Assembly (NCBI RefSeq): GCF_900155865.1
Contig: NZ_LT707006.1
Span: 951,626-1,015,625 of the forward strand
Reading direction: 5' to 3'
Length of the DNA: 64,000 nt
From: Bacteroides bouchesdurhonensis
GTDB lineage: Bacteria; Bacteroidota; Bacteroidia; Bacteroidales; Bacteroidaceae
This document shows positions 14,431-23,053 of this stretch, piece by piece (positions within the stretch are counted from its first letter, which is position 1; the number at the start of each line of letters is the position of its first letter). The notes below the pieces were generated by a model. The model was not told the origin of the DNA and searched no databases. It was given only the letters and a program-made list of their open reading frames with translations. Position numbers and translations under genes: made by a program.

Positions 14431-15822
14431 ATGAAAAATTATCTGAAATATTCGCTCTGGCTGACTTTACTTGTGTTTGTCATTCTGATAGGATTGCATT
14501 GGTTACCGGTCGTAACAATTGCCGGACATACAATGAGACGTGTCGATCTTTTGGGAGATTTACGCTATCCTGAACCGGAAGAGGTTATTTCCGACTCGGA
14601 TAGTATTGTACTGCCCCCTGTAGTAAAACCTGCTTTTGTAGATACTTGCCGCACAGGGCTGACTTGTATTGAAGATTACAGTGATTCTACCCATCGGGGT
14701 ATGGCTCCTTTTTATGAAGCGCTTGATCGCATTTCTTCTGCCGATGCTAATAATTCCGAAGATAATATGGTACGTATTGCTGTATTTGGAGATTCTTTTA
14801 TAGAAGCGGATATTTTTACTGCCGATTTACGTGAAATGCTTCAAAAACGTTTTGGTGGGTGTGGAGTTGGTTTTGTTACAATTACATCAATTACGAATGG
14901 GTATCGGCCTACGGTACGTCATACCTTCAGAGGATGGTCGAGTCATGCTGTGACCGACACTATTTCTTTCGATAGAAAAAAACAAGGGATATCCGGACAC
15001 TATTTCCTTCCTTCAGAAGGAGCATATGTTGAGTTACATGGGCAAAATAAATATGCCTCTTTGCTTGATACATGCCAGCGAGCATCTATATTTTTCTATA
15101 ATAAAGGAGATATGCAGCTTTCCGTTAGTATTAATCGGGGGGGCGAACAATCCTATTCATTTCCTCCTTCCAACAAATTACAACAGATGCATTTAGATGG
15201 ACGAATCGGTTCGGTACGATGGACTGTAAATGAGGCGGATTCCACTCTTTTTTATGGCGTGGCAATGGATGGCAAGAAAGGAATCATTCTGGATAATTTC
15301 TCTTTGCGTGGAAGTTCTGGGCTTTCTCTCCGAGGAATACCGGCAGAGATGATGAGGCAATTCAATCATCAGCGACCTTACGACCTGGTTATTCTGGAAT
15401 ACGGATTGAATGTAGCTACGGAATATGGACGTAATTATGATAATTATAAGAAAGGTTTGCTTACTTCTATCGAGCATATCAAGAAGAATTTCCCTCAAGC
15501 CGGAGTGTTATTGTTGAGTATTGGTGATCGCGAATCTAAAAATGAGAATGGAGATCTACGTACAATGCCGGGAGTTAAGAATCTGATCCGTTATCAACAG
15601 AGCATTGCGGCGGAAAGCGGTATTGCTTTTTGGAATATGTTTGAGGCAATGGGGGGCGATGGAAGTATGGTTAAAATGGTAAATGCCAAACCTGCTATGG
15701 CAAATTATGATTATACGCATATAAATTTCCGGGGTGGCAAACATTTGGCAAAGCTATTGTATGAGACGTTGATATACGGAAAGGAACAGTACGATAGGAG
15801 GCGTTCTTATGAGAAAGAGTAA
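14431..15822 (+). CDS. Membrane-anchored SGNH/GDSL-like protein
   Basis: From ATG 14431 the protein is 463 aa, with one N-terminal membrane helix (LWLTLLVFVILIGLHWL). An SGNH-type core is visible: IAVFGDSFIEAD (block I) at about 115-126, LVILEYGLN for block III and YDYTHINFRGG for the His-containing block V. A middle beta-rich insert of about 150 residues separates the blocks. The domain would face the periplasm. It overlaps the next SGNH gene by 14 bases, and an MBOAT gene follows, the typical set for O-acylation of a polysaccharide. The TTG at 14413 is an unlikely start. Confidence 0.75.
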   Translation: MKNYLKYSLWLTLLVFVILIGLHWLPVVTIAGHTMRRVDLLGDLRYPEPEEVISDSDSIVLPPVVKPAFVDTCRTGLTCIEDYSDSTHRGMAPFYEALDRISSADANNSEDNMVRIAVFGDSFIEADIFTADLREMLQKRFGGCGVGFVTITSITNGYRPTVRHTFRGWSSHAVTDTISFDRKKQGISGHYFLPSEGAYVELHGQNKYASLLDTCQRASIFFYNKGDMQLSVSINRGGEQSYSFPPSNKLQQMHLDGRIGSVRWTVNEADSTLFYGVAMDGKKGIILDNFSLRGSSGLSLRGIPAEMMRQFNHQRPYDLVILEYGLNVATEYGRNYDNYKKGLLTSIEHIKKNFPQAGVLLLSIGDRESKNENGDLRTMPGVKNLIRYQQSIAAESGIAFWNMFEAMGGDGSMVKMVNAKPAMANYDYTHINFRGGKHLAKLLYETLIYGKEQYDRRRSYEKE

Positions 15823-16723
15823 CCGGCTGTTTGTCTGTTTTTTGATTATATGTATAACTGTTTCCGGATTTTTGTCGAAGGCTGCGGCACAAGATCAAAT
15901 GCCTGCCCGTCCTTCCTCCACAAAATCTTTGAAGACTGTGAAGCCAATGCGGGAAATGACTTGGATGGCCGATACCGTTTCTCTGCCACAACTTTTTTTC
16001 CCTTCCGCTTTCAAAAAGACCGGGCGGAATGAAATTATCGATAGTATTGCTTTGTTTACTCCTATCTTTGAGCGTCTCCGACAAGTACATGCCGGAATCT
16101 CAGAAGACACAGTGCGCATTGTTCATATCGGTGATAGCCATGTCCGCGGTCATATTTATCCTCAGACTACGGGTACATTGCTGAAAGAAGCCTTTGGAGC
16201 TATTTCCTATACAGATATGGGAGTGAATGGAGCTACTTGTCTGACATTTACTCATCCTGACCGCATTGCTGATATTGTCGCACTGAAGCCCGAATTGTTG
16301 ATTCTTTCTTTCGGGACAAATGAAAGCCATAGTCGGCGTTACAATGCTAATGTGCATTATAATCAGATGGATGAACTTATTAAATTGTTGCGTGACAGCC
16401 TTCCCGAAGTTCCTATATTACTGACTACTCCTCCCGGTTCTTACGAAAGTTTTCGTCAGCGTCGGAGAAAACGTACATATTCAATAAACCCTCGTACAGC
16501 GACAGCGGCAGAAACAATTCGTCGTTATGCTAAAGACCATCACTTATTAGTGTGGGATATGTATGATGTCGTAGGCGGGCGTGAACGTGCCTGTCTTAAT
16601 TGGATGGAAGCACAACTGATGCGTCCCGATCATGTACATTATTTACCCGAAGGATATGTTCTACAGGGGAATCTATTATATCAAGCCTTAATCCAAGCTT
16701 ATAATGACTATGTTACCCGTTGA
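15809..16723 (+). CDS. Periplasmic SGNH/GDSL hydrolase
   Basis: The 304-aa product starts with a signal peptide (MRKSNRLFVCFLIICITVSG...). Catalytic blocks are clear: HIGDSHVRG (nucleophile Ser, about 112), GVNGAT, LSFGTNES (Asn) and RPDHVHYLPEGY (Asp-His). Such enzymes act as esterases or acyltransferases on sugars. Placed between a second SGNH protein and an MBOAT acyltransferase with overlaps on both sides, it most likely transfers or removes acyl groups on a periplasmic or surface glycan. The acceptor is unknown. Confidence 0.8.
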   Translation: MRKSNRLFVCFLIICITVSGFLSKAAAQDQMPARPSSTKSLKTVKPMREMTWMADTVSLPQLFFPSAFKKTGRNEIIDSIALFTPIFERLRQVHAGISEDTVRIVHIGDSHVRGHIYPQTTGTLLKEAFGAISYTDMGVNGATCLTFTHPDRIADIVALKPELLILSFGTNESHSRRYNANVHYNQMDELIKLLRDSLPEVPILLTTPPGSYESFRQRRRKRTYSINPRTATAAETIRRYAKDHHLLVWDMYDVVGGRERACLNWMEAQLMRPDHVHYLPEGYVLQGNLLYQALIQAYNDYVTR

Positions 16724-18197
16724 TATAGATTTTAGCCGTCTCAAAGAGGTGCTGACTTATGATCCGCAAGCACCAATGATATTCAGCAGTGGTATCTTCC
16801 TCTGGTTGTTTACTGCTTTTATGATCGTTTATGTGTTGTTGCGACGAAAGAATACGACCCGTATCCTGTTTGTTACCCTTTTTTCCTATTACTTTTATTA
16901 TAAAAGCAGTGGCACATACTTCTTTTTGCTTGCTATTGTTACAGTCTGCGATTTTCTTTTGGCGCAATGGATGGACCATACGGTGGGACGTTGGAAACGT
17001 AAAGGGTTGGTGACGTTGAGTCTAAGTATTAATCTGGGTCTTCTCGTTTATTTTAAATATACGAACTTTCTGGGAGGGGTTATTGCTTCCTTGATGGGGG
17101 GTGAATTTACTGCGCTCGATATATTTTTGCCGGTGGGTATTTCTTTCTTTACCTTCCAATCACTAAGTTATACTATTGATGTTTATCGCCGGGAGATAAA
17201 GCCATTGACCAATTTGTTCGATTATGCTTTCTATGTATCCTTCTTTCCGCAACTGGTAGCCGGACCGATTGTGCGTGCACGCGATTTTATTCCTCAAATC
17301 CGGAAACCGCTTTTTGTTTCGCAGGAAATGTTTGGGCGTGGTATCTTCCTTATAGCATCCGGTCTGTTCAAAAAAACAGTGATCTCCGATTATATCAGTA
17401 TCAATTTCGTAGAACGAATTTTTGATAATCCCACGCTTTATTCGGGTGTGGAAAATCTGATGGGAGTATACGGGTATGCTTTACAGATATATTGCGACTT
17501 TTCCGGTTATAGTGATATGGCTATCGGTATAGCTCTGTTGTTAGGATTTCATTTCAATATAAACTTTAATTCTCCTTATAAGTCTGCTTCCATCACCGAA
17601 TTTTGGCGTCGTTGGCATATTTCTTTGTCCAGTTGGTTGCGCGATTACCTGTATATATCTTTAGGAGGAAACCGGAAAGGAAAGTTACGTCAATATTTAA
17701 ATCTGATTATTACCATGTTTTTGGGTGGCCTTTGGCATGGAGCTTCTTGGAATTTTGTGCTTTGGGGAACTTTCCATGGCATTGCTTTGGCTGCACATAA
17801 AATGTGGATGAGTCTCACTGGACGTAAGAAAGGAGAGGAGAGTCATGGCTGGAGGCGTGTATTCGGAGTCATAATCACTTTTAACTTTGTTTGTTTCTGC
17901 TGGATTTTCTTCCGTAATGCCAATTTTGATAACTCGATAGATATGTTGAGACAAATATTTACGGCTTTCAATCCGCAACTTTTTCCACAACTGTTGGAGG
18001 GATACTGGCGTGTATTTGCTTTGATGTTACTCGGTTTCTTGCTTCATTTTGCACCTGACCGTTGGGAAAATGCACTTTGTCGTGGAGTCATCCGTTTGCC
18101 ATTATTAGGAAAAGCATTGTTGATGGTAGCATTGATTTATCTCGTGATTCAAATGAAAAGTACGGAAATTCAACCATTCATTTATTTCCAGTTCTGA
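16704..18197 (+). CDS. MBOAT family O-acyltransferase (AlgI/DltB-like)
   Basis: The 497-aa product is strongly hydrophobic with about 11 membrane segments. It carries the MBOAT signature: FFPQLVAGPIVRARDFIPQ, then FCDFSGYSDMAIG, WRRWHISLSSWLRDYLYI and GGLWHGASWNFVLWG with the catalytic His. This matches the AlgI/DltB/PatA class, which passes acyl groups from a cytoplasmic donor across the membrane. It overlaps the upstream SGNH gene by 20 bases. Together the three genes form a compact O-acylation operon. Confidence 0.9.
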   Translation: MTMLPVDIDFSRLKEVLTYDPQAPMIFSSGIFLWLFTAFMIVYVLLRRKNTTRILFVTLFSYYFYYKSSGTYFFLLAIVTVCDFLLAQWMDHTVGRWKRKGLVTLSLSINLGLLVYFKYTNFLGGVIASLMGGEFTALDIFLPVGISFFTFQSLSYTIDVYRREIKPLTNLFDYAFYVSFFPQLVAGPIVRARDFIPQIRKPLFVSQEMFGRGIFLIASGLFKKTVISDYISINFVERIFDNPTLYSGVENLMGVYGYALQIYCDFSGYSDMAIGIALLLGFHFNINFNSPYKSASITEFWRRWHISLSSWLRDYLYISLGGNRKGKLRQYLNLIITMFLGGLWHGASWNFVLWGTFHGIALAAHKMWMSLTGRKKGEESHGWRRVFGVIITFNFVCFCWIFFRNANFDNSIDMLRQIFTAFNPQLFPQLLEGYWRVFALMLLGFLLHFAPDRWENALCRGVIRLPLLGKALLMVALIYLVIQMKSTEIQPFIYFQF

Positions 18198-18309
18198 TAC
18201 TTTCTCATTAGACGTTCATTCATATAAATTACATTGTAGGCGAACAAATGCCGGACAATTGGAAGTTTATTGAAAAAAAAATCTTTTCTTTGTGAATTAC
18301 AAAGTTAAA

Positions 18310-19338
18310 ATGAGTAATCATATGAATGATTCTGTAAATTATCAGCCGGCTTCCAATCGTTATGATGGGATGCTGTATAAATACTGTGGCGAAAGTGGCT
18401 TGCAGTTGCCTGTGATTTCTTTGGGATTGTGGCATAATTTCGGTAGTGTGGACGATTTTGCTGTAGCAACGGATATAATCAAGTATGCTTTCGATCATGG
18501 TATTACGCACTTTGATTTGGCAAATAATTATGGCCCTGTTCCTGGAAGTGCAGAAATAAACTTCGGTCGGATTCTGAAAGAAAACTTTCAGGGCTATCGG
18601 GATGAAATGATTATTTCTTCTAAAGCTGGTCATGAAATGTGGGCAGGTCCTTATGGTGGAAATAGTTCACGGAAGAATCTGATGGCAAGTATTGACCAAA
18701 GCCTTCGTCGTACCGGGTTGGAGTATTTTGATATATTTTATACTCATCGTTATGATGGAGTCACTCCTCTCAGGGAGACAGCTCAAGCACTGATTGACAT
18801 TGTGAGAAGAGGAAAAGCCCTGTACGTCGGAATATCTAAATATCCTCCTGAGAAAGCATGTTTAGTTTACGAAATGCTGTCAGATGCAGGTGTGCCTTGT
18901 CTCATTAGTCAATATCGTTATAATATGTTCGACCGTACGATTGAAAAAGAAAACCTTAGTTTGGCAGCAAAGAATGGTTCTGGTTTTATTGCATTCTCTC
19001 CTTTGGCTCAGGGACTGTTGACAGATAAATATTTGAATGGTATTCCGGAAAATTCACGTGCTGCGCGCCCTTGTGGATTCTTACAACCCTCACAAGTGAC
19101 TCCTGAAAAAGTGGAGATTATCCGGCAACTGAATGAAGTCGCTCATCACCGTGGTCAAACGTTGGCGGAGATGGCATTGGCATGGACACTTAAAGATAAA
19201 CGGATAACGTCAGTAATTGTAGGAGCAAGTTCTGTGAAGCAATTGGACGATAATCTGCATGCTTTAGATAATTTGGAATTTACGTTTGATGAGTTGGCTG
19301 AGATTGACCAAATCTTACTTAAGCTTGTGGAAACATAG
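18310..19338 (+). CDS. Aldo/keto reductase, YghZ-like
   Basis: The 342-aa protein (from ATG 18310; ATG 18322 is possible) has the aldo/keto reductase TIM-barrel motifs: HFDLANNYGP (catalytic Asp and Tyr), IISSKAGHEMW (Lys), YTHRYD (His), then FIAFSPLAQGLLTDKYL and the cofactor segment SVIVGASSVKQLDDN. The WHNFG and AGHEMW---YG segments are those of the YghZ (L-glyceraldehyde-3-phosphate reductase) subgroup, which also detoxifies methylglyoxal. It uses NADPH and is cytoplasmic. It stands alone, 54 bases before the rhamnosidase gene. Confidence 0.85.
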   Translation: MSNHMNDSVNYQPASNRYDGMLYKYCGESGLQLPVISLGLWHNFGSVDDFAVATDIIKYAFDHGITHFDLANNYGPVPGSAEINFGRILKENFQGYRDEMIISSKAGHEMWAGPYGGNSSRKNLMASIDQSLRRTGLEYFDIFYTHRYDGVTPLRETAQALIDIVRRGKALYVGISKYPPEKACLVYEMLSDAGVPCLISQYRYNMFDRTIEKENLSLAAKNGSGFIAFSPLAQGLLTDKYLNGIPENSRAARPCGFLQPSQVTPEKVEIIRQLNEVAHHRGQTLAEMALAWTLKDKRITSVIVGASSVKQLDDNLHALDNLEFTFDELAEIDQILLKLVET

Positions 19339-19392
19339 AGAAGAAAAATAGTAGAAAAGAATACACGCCTTTAAATAACCAATCTTAATACC

Positions 19393-22155
19393 ATGAAGAA
19401 TTTGAACTCAATGAGAATATTGTATTTGTTTTGTGCATTGTTTGCTGTGTCAGCGGGATATGCCAAATTAAAACCAGTCTCACTGACCTGTGAATATATG
19501 GAGAACCCGGCCGTAGTCGATGTCCCGTCTCCTCGTTTGTCGTGGATCAATGAAGTTACTTCAAAACAGGTTCGCGGTGAAGTTCAGAAAGCCTATCGCA
19601 TTGTGGTCGCTTCTTCAAAAGATAAATTATTGAAGGGAGAGTTTGACATTTGGGATAGTGGCAAAAGAAATTCTTCCGATTCGTATTTGATTCCTTATGA
19701 AGGACAACAATTACAATCAGCAAAGGATTATTGGTGGCGTGTCATGACCTGGAATCGACAAGAAGAGGCGTCCGTTTGGAGTGAACCTGCTTATTGGGGC
19801 ATGGGACTTTTGTCTGCTGACGAATGGAAAGCAAAATGGATTGGCGTACCCTGGCAAGGAGAGGCACCTAAGAAAGCACTTAAACCTAACTCAACTGTGT
19901 ATCCCTCTTATCCATCTCCTCTTTTTCGGAAACTATTTAATGTAAAAGAAGATATTGTTTCGGCAAAAGTTTTTGTTACCGGACTGGGATATTTTGAACT
20001 TTATATAAATGGTGAAAAGGTAGGGGATGATTATCTTGTACCGAACTTTACCAATTATACGGTTCGGGATGATCTTAAATATGCAAATATTGCTATTGAC
20101 AATCGTTTCCGTAATTATCGGGTGATGTATTTAGCTTATGATATTACCCGTTTGTTGCAGGAAAAAGAAAACGTAGCAGGAGCTATTGTCGGGAATGGAT
20201 TTTATGATTGCGTAAGCCATTGGGTATGTCCGTTCGGTTCACCCCGCTTCCTTTGTCAGATAGAAGTGACTTACAAGGATGGAAGTAAAGATATTATTGC
20301 TTCGGATGAGACATGGAAGGTTAAAGAATCTCCTATCTTGATGGATGGAATATATGAGGGAGAAATCTATGATGCGAATGCGGAAGTAGAAGATTGGGCA
20401 ACCGCAAAATGTGATGATTCAACGTGGAATTATGCGGTATTGCGTCAGGCTCCGACTGGAATGCTAACTGCCCATACTGCTCCTACAGATAAGATTACAG
20501 AAGTCCTTCAGCCGGTTTCTTTAAAAAAAATAGAAGCTTCAGTTTATGAAGTTGACTTTGGTAAAGAGATATCTGGATGGATACATTTTAAGGATATTAG
20601 GGGACAAAAGGGCGATACCTTAAATGTTAAATATATTTGTGAATCTCCATTGGGGATTCAACAGTATATTTTAAAAGGCGAAGGGAAGGAGTCTTATGCC
20701 CCCCGGTTCACTTGGTATGTTTTTAGTAAAGCTATTATAAGTGGTCTTTCTGATCTGTCTGCAAAGAATGTAATTGCTGAGGCTGTAAATACGGATGTGA
20801 AAATTTCGTCAGAATTCAAAACGTCCAATTCGCTGTTTAACCAGATAAATGAAATATGGCAGCGTAGCCAATTAGATAATATGCATGGAGGCGTTGCCAG
20901 TGATTGTCCGCATCGGGAACGTTCTGCTTATACGGGAGACGGACAAGTGGCATGTGTTACGGTAATGCATAACTTCAACGCTGCTGCGTTTTATCAGAAA
21001 TGGATTCGTGATATAAGGGACGTACAAAATATCGAAACTGGTTATGTTCCCAATGGAGCACCGTGGCAACCCGGTTGTGGTGGAGGCGTTCCGTGGGGAG
21101 CAGCTATGAATATTATGCCTTGGGAGTTTTATCTTCATTATGGGGATAGGCGTATGTTAGAAGCCAATTATTGGGCGATGAAGGAGCAAGTACGTTATAT
21201 GTTGACATGGCTTACTGCTGATGGAACAATGTTGGCTAAGAGCACCAACTGTAATTCGAAAGAACCAAATTATTGGTTGAACTTAGGTGACTGGGCACCT
21301 GCATTTGCTACCCCTTTGGAAGAATTGGTACATACATTTTATCTTTGGCGTTGTGCTGATTATACGGCAAAAGCTGCTGAAGCTATAGGTAACGTTACTG
21401 ATTTTAGATATTATTCAGAGTTAGCAGAACGAGTTAAAGGAGCTTTTCATCGTAAATTTTATGATAGAGAAAAGAAAACGTATGGTGATTATGGTAGTAA
21501 TATTTTCGCTTTGGTGATGGGAGTTCCGGAAGAATCATATAAAGATGTTGTAGCGACTTTGCGTCAGGAGATAGTAGAAAAATATAAAAATCATTTGAAT
21601 ACGGGAATATTTGGCACTCAGTTCTTTTTTGAGGCTTTGGCTGCAAATGGGTTGAATGATGTGGCTTATGAGGTTATGAATCAATCAGATTTTCCTAGTT
21701 ACGGTTATTGGATTAGGCAGGGAGCTACTACTACTTGGGAACAATGGAATGGTAAAGACTCACGTAATCATCCAATGTTTGGTGGAGGATTAACCTGGTT
21801 TTATCGGACTCTTGCAGGAGTAAAAGCAGACGAGAGTGCACCTGGATATAAGCATATTATCATAAAACCTGCATTACCTCAGAAATTGTCGGAAGTTTAT
21901 TATTCAAATATGACCCCTTATGGTAAACTTGTGTCAGAAGTCCGACAGAACATTGGTTCTTTAGAATTAAATGTTTCTATACCTGTAGGAAGTGAAGCGA
22001 CAATTTATATACCTGCGTACCATTCTGATCCTAAAATAACAGAGAGTGGAAAAACATTAGACTCATGTCCTGGTATTGAAATGTTAGGTATTGAACATAA
22101 TTATTGTAAAGTAAAGGTTGGGCAAGGTAATTACCGATTTTTGGTAACAGAATAG
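19393..22155 (+). CDS. GH78 alpha-L-rhamnosidase
   Basis: The 920-aa product has a signal peptide (MRILYLFCALFAVSAGYA) and is probably periplasmic. The order is the standard GH78 one: an N-terminal Ig-like region starting PVSLTCEYMENPAVVD with PRLSW, a beta-sandwich rhamnosidase-N domain, the catalytic (alpha/alpha)6 barrel and a C-terminal beta domain. The catalytic hallmark DCPHRERSAYTGDGQ is at about 504-518; the acids here act in hydrolysis of terminal alpha-L-rhamnose. The family usually works on rhamnogalacturonan or flavonoid glycosides. A second rhamnosidase type (GH106) is at 36861, but no SusC/SusD genes accompany either. Confidence 0.9.
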   Translation: MKNLNSMRILYLFCALFAVSAGYAKLKPVSLTCEYMENPAVVDVPSPRLSWINEVTSKQVRGEVQKAYRIVVASSKDKLLKGEFDIWDSGKRNSSDSYLIPYEGQQLQSAKDYWWRVMTWNRQEEASVWSEPAYWGMGLLSADEWKAKWIGVPWQGEAPKKALKPNSTVYPSYPSPLFRKLFNVKEDIVSAKVFVTGLGYFELYINGEKVGDDYLVPNFTNYTVRDDLKYANIAIDNRFRNYRVMYLAYDITRLLQEKENVAGAIVGNGFYDCVSHWVCPFGSPRFLCQIEVTYKDGSKDIIASDETWKVKESPILMDGIYEGEIYDANAEVEDWATAKCDDSTWNYAVLRQAPTGMLTAHTAPTDKITEVLQPVSLKKIEASVYEVDFGKEISGWIHFKDIRGQKGDTLNVKYICESPLGIQQYILKGEGKESYAPRFTWYVFSKAIISGLSDLSAKNVIAEAVNTDVKISSEFKTSNSLFNQINEIWQRSQLDNMHGGVASDCPHRERSAYTGDGQVACVTVMHNFNAAAFYQKWIRDIRDVQNIETGYVPNGAPWQPGCGGGVPWGAAMNIMPWEFYLHYGDRRMLEANYWAMKEQVRYMLTWLTADGTMLAKSTNCNSKEPNYWLNLGDWAPAFATPLEELVHTFYLWRCADYTAKAAEAIGNVTDFRYYSELAERVKGAFHRKFYDREKKTYGDYGSNIFALVMGVPEESYKDVVATLRQEIVEKYKNHLNTGIFGTQFFFEALAANGLNDVAYEVMNQSDFPSYGYWIRQGATTTWEQWNGKDSRNHPMFGGGLTWFYRTLAGVKADESAPGYKHIIIKPALPQKLSEVYYSNMTPYGKLVSEVRQNIGSLELNVSIPVGSEATIYIPAYHSDPKITESGKTLDSCPGIEMLGIEHNYCKVKVGQGNYRFLVTE

Positions 22156-22948
22156 ATAGATTCTATTAATCTCTTTTGTTCAGCCTACATAGTTTAAAAA
22201 AGCTCTTTTATCTTCCTCTTGCACCAAATTGTCTGTATTTATCTGATATATAGCCTTTTGATAGTGTGCAAGATACTGTGGCAGATGTGTTGCAGCTCCC
22301 TTATCTGCCACATTGTTTTTTTTGTTTTTATATTCATATTGTGCTGTTTATTAGTTATTAATACCCTACTTGATAATTATTCATCCCCCCATATTTTCGT
22401 TATTAAAAGTCTGTAATTCCTCTCTCAATCGTCTGTTTTGGTTTAAAATGTTCCAGCTTAATCACCTTCCCGTGGCAGCATTCTATATTTAAGATCCTAT
22501 TTATCACCTACCACTTTGTATTTCGTCATATTCAAAATGTCTTTTAACAACGTATAATACAGAGTGTTCCACTGCCTGAAACAAAGTGTTTAGTATGTCA
22601 AAACACTTTGTTTCTTGCCTTTGAACAGTTTGTTTCAAGCACTGAAACTAAAAGTTTCACGGCTTGAAACCTTTCGTTTCACCCCGCTAAACCAATCGTT
22701 TCAACCGTATGAAACCTTTCGTTTCCAGCCTTATGATGGTAAATCCAGGTACAAATAAAAAATATCCCAAAGTACTATTACCGGATAAATGGAAGAAGTA
22801 AGAGCAGCACGGAGACGCTTTTCCTCACGAGTGAGGGCAAATCGTTGCTCCCACTCTTCTCCCCCCGTATCTCTCATCGCTGAACCCCCTATAAACAGGG
22901 ACTTTTATGAACATAGTTAGAGCGTGAGGGCAAATTGAATACAAATTA
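22156..22948. other. Non-coding stretch with GAAAC/GTTTC palindromes
   Basis: No convincing gene is visible in these 790 bases; a 65-codon hydrophobic frame at 22219 has no ribosome-binding site or recognisable content. The notable content is the palindrome group at 22578-22725. Further right, GTGAGGGCAAAT occurs twice (about 22830 and 22924), and a small CCTCAC/GTGAGG hairpin lies near 22823. The stretch ends at the IS21 element. Confidence 0.5.
22578..22725. repeat. Array of GAAAC/GTTTC hairpins
   Basis: Four separate inverted repeats share a GAAAC arm. A perfect 14-bp stem is GAAACAAAGTGTTT (22578-22591) with AAACACTTTGTTTC (22601-22614). TGAAACT (22643-22649) pairs with AGTTTCA (22653-22659). 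The 15-mer GAAACCTTTCGTTTC occurs twice, at 22666-22680 and 22711-22725. Extra single GTTTCA copies lie between. Spacing is irregular, so this is not a CRISPR array. Confidence 0.7.
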
Positions 22949-23010
22949 TGTAATCGGTAACTTTGTATCGTCAAAAATCGGAAAAGTAAAATCGACATGA
23001 TTAGAAAAAA

Positions 23011-23053
23011 TAGCATTGTAATTTTGTGGTGCTAACTACTAATTACAATGCTA
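23011..23053 (+). promoter_or_regulatory. 13-bp inverted repeat over the istA start
   Basis: TAGCATTGTAATT (23011-23023) and AATTACAATGCTA (23041-23053) are perfect complements with a 17-nt loop. The right arm ends on the A of the ATG at 23053. A hairpin in readthrough transcripts would bury the start codon. Such a device could limit transposase translation from outside promoters. It could also be a protein-binding dyad. Confidence 0.55.

Noticed and set aside
22219..22416. 65-codon hydrophobic frame after GH78
   Set aside because: No start context, AT-rich low-complexity content and no conserved look.
22578..22725. CRISPR array
   Set aside because: Repeats are only about 15 bases, palindromic and irregularly spaced, with no cas genes near.
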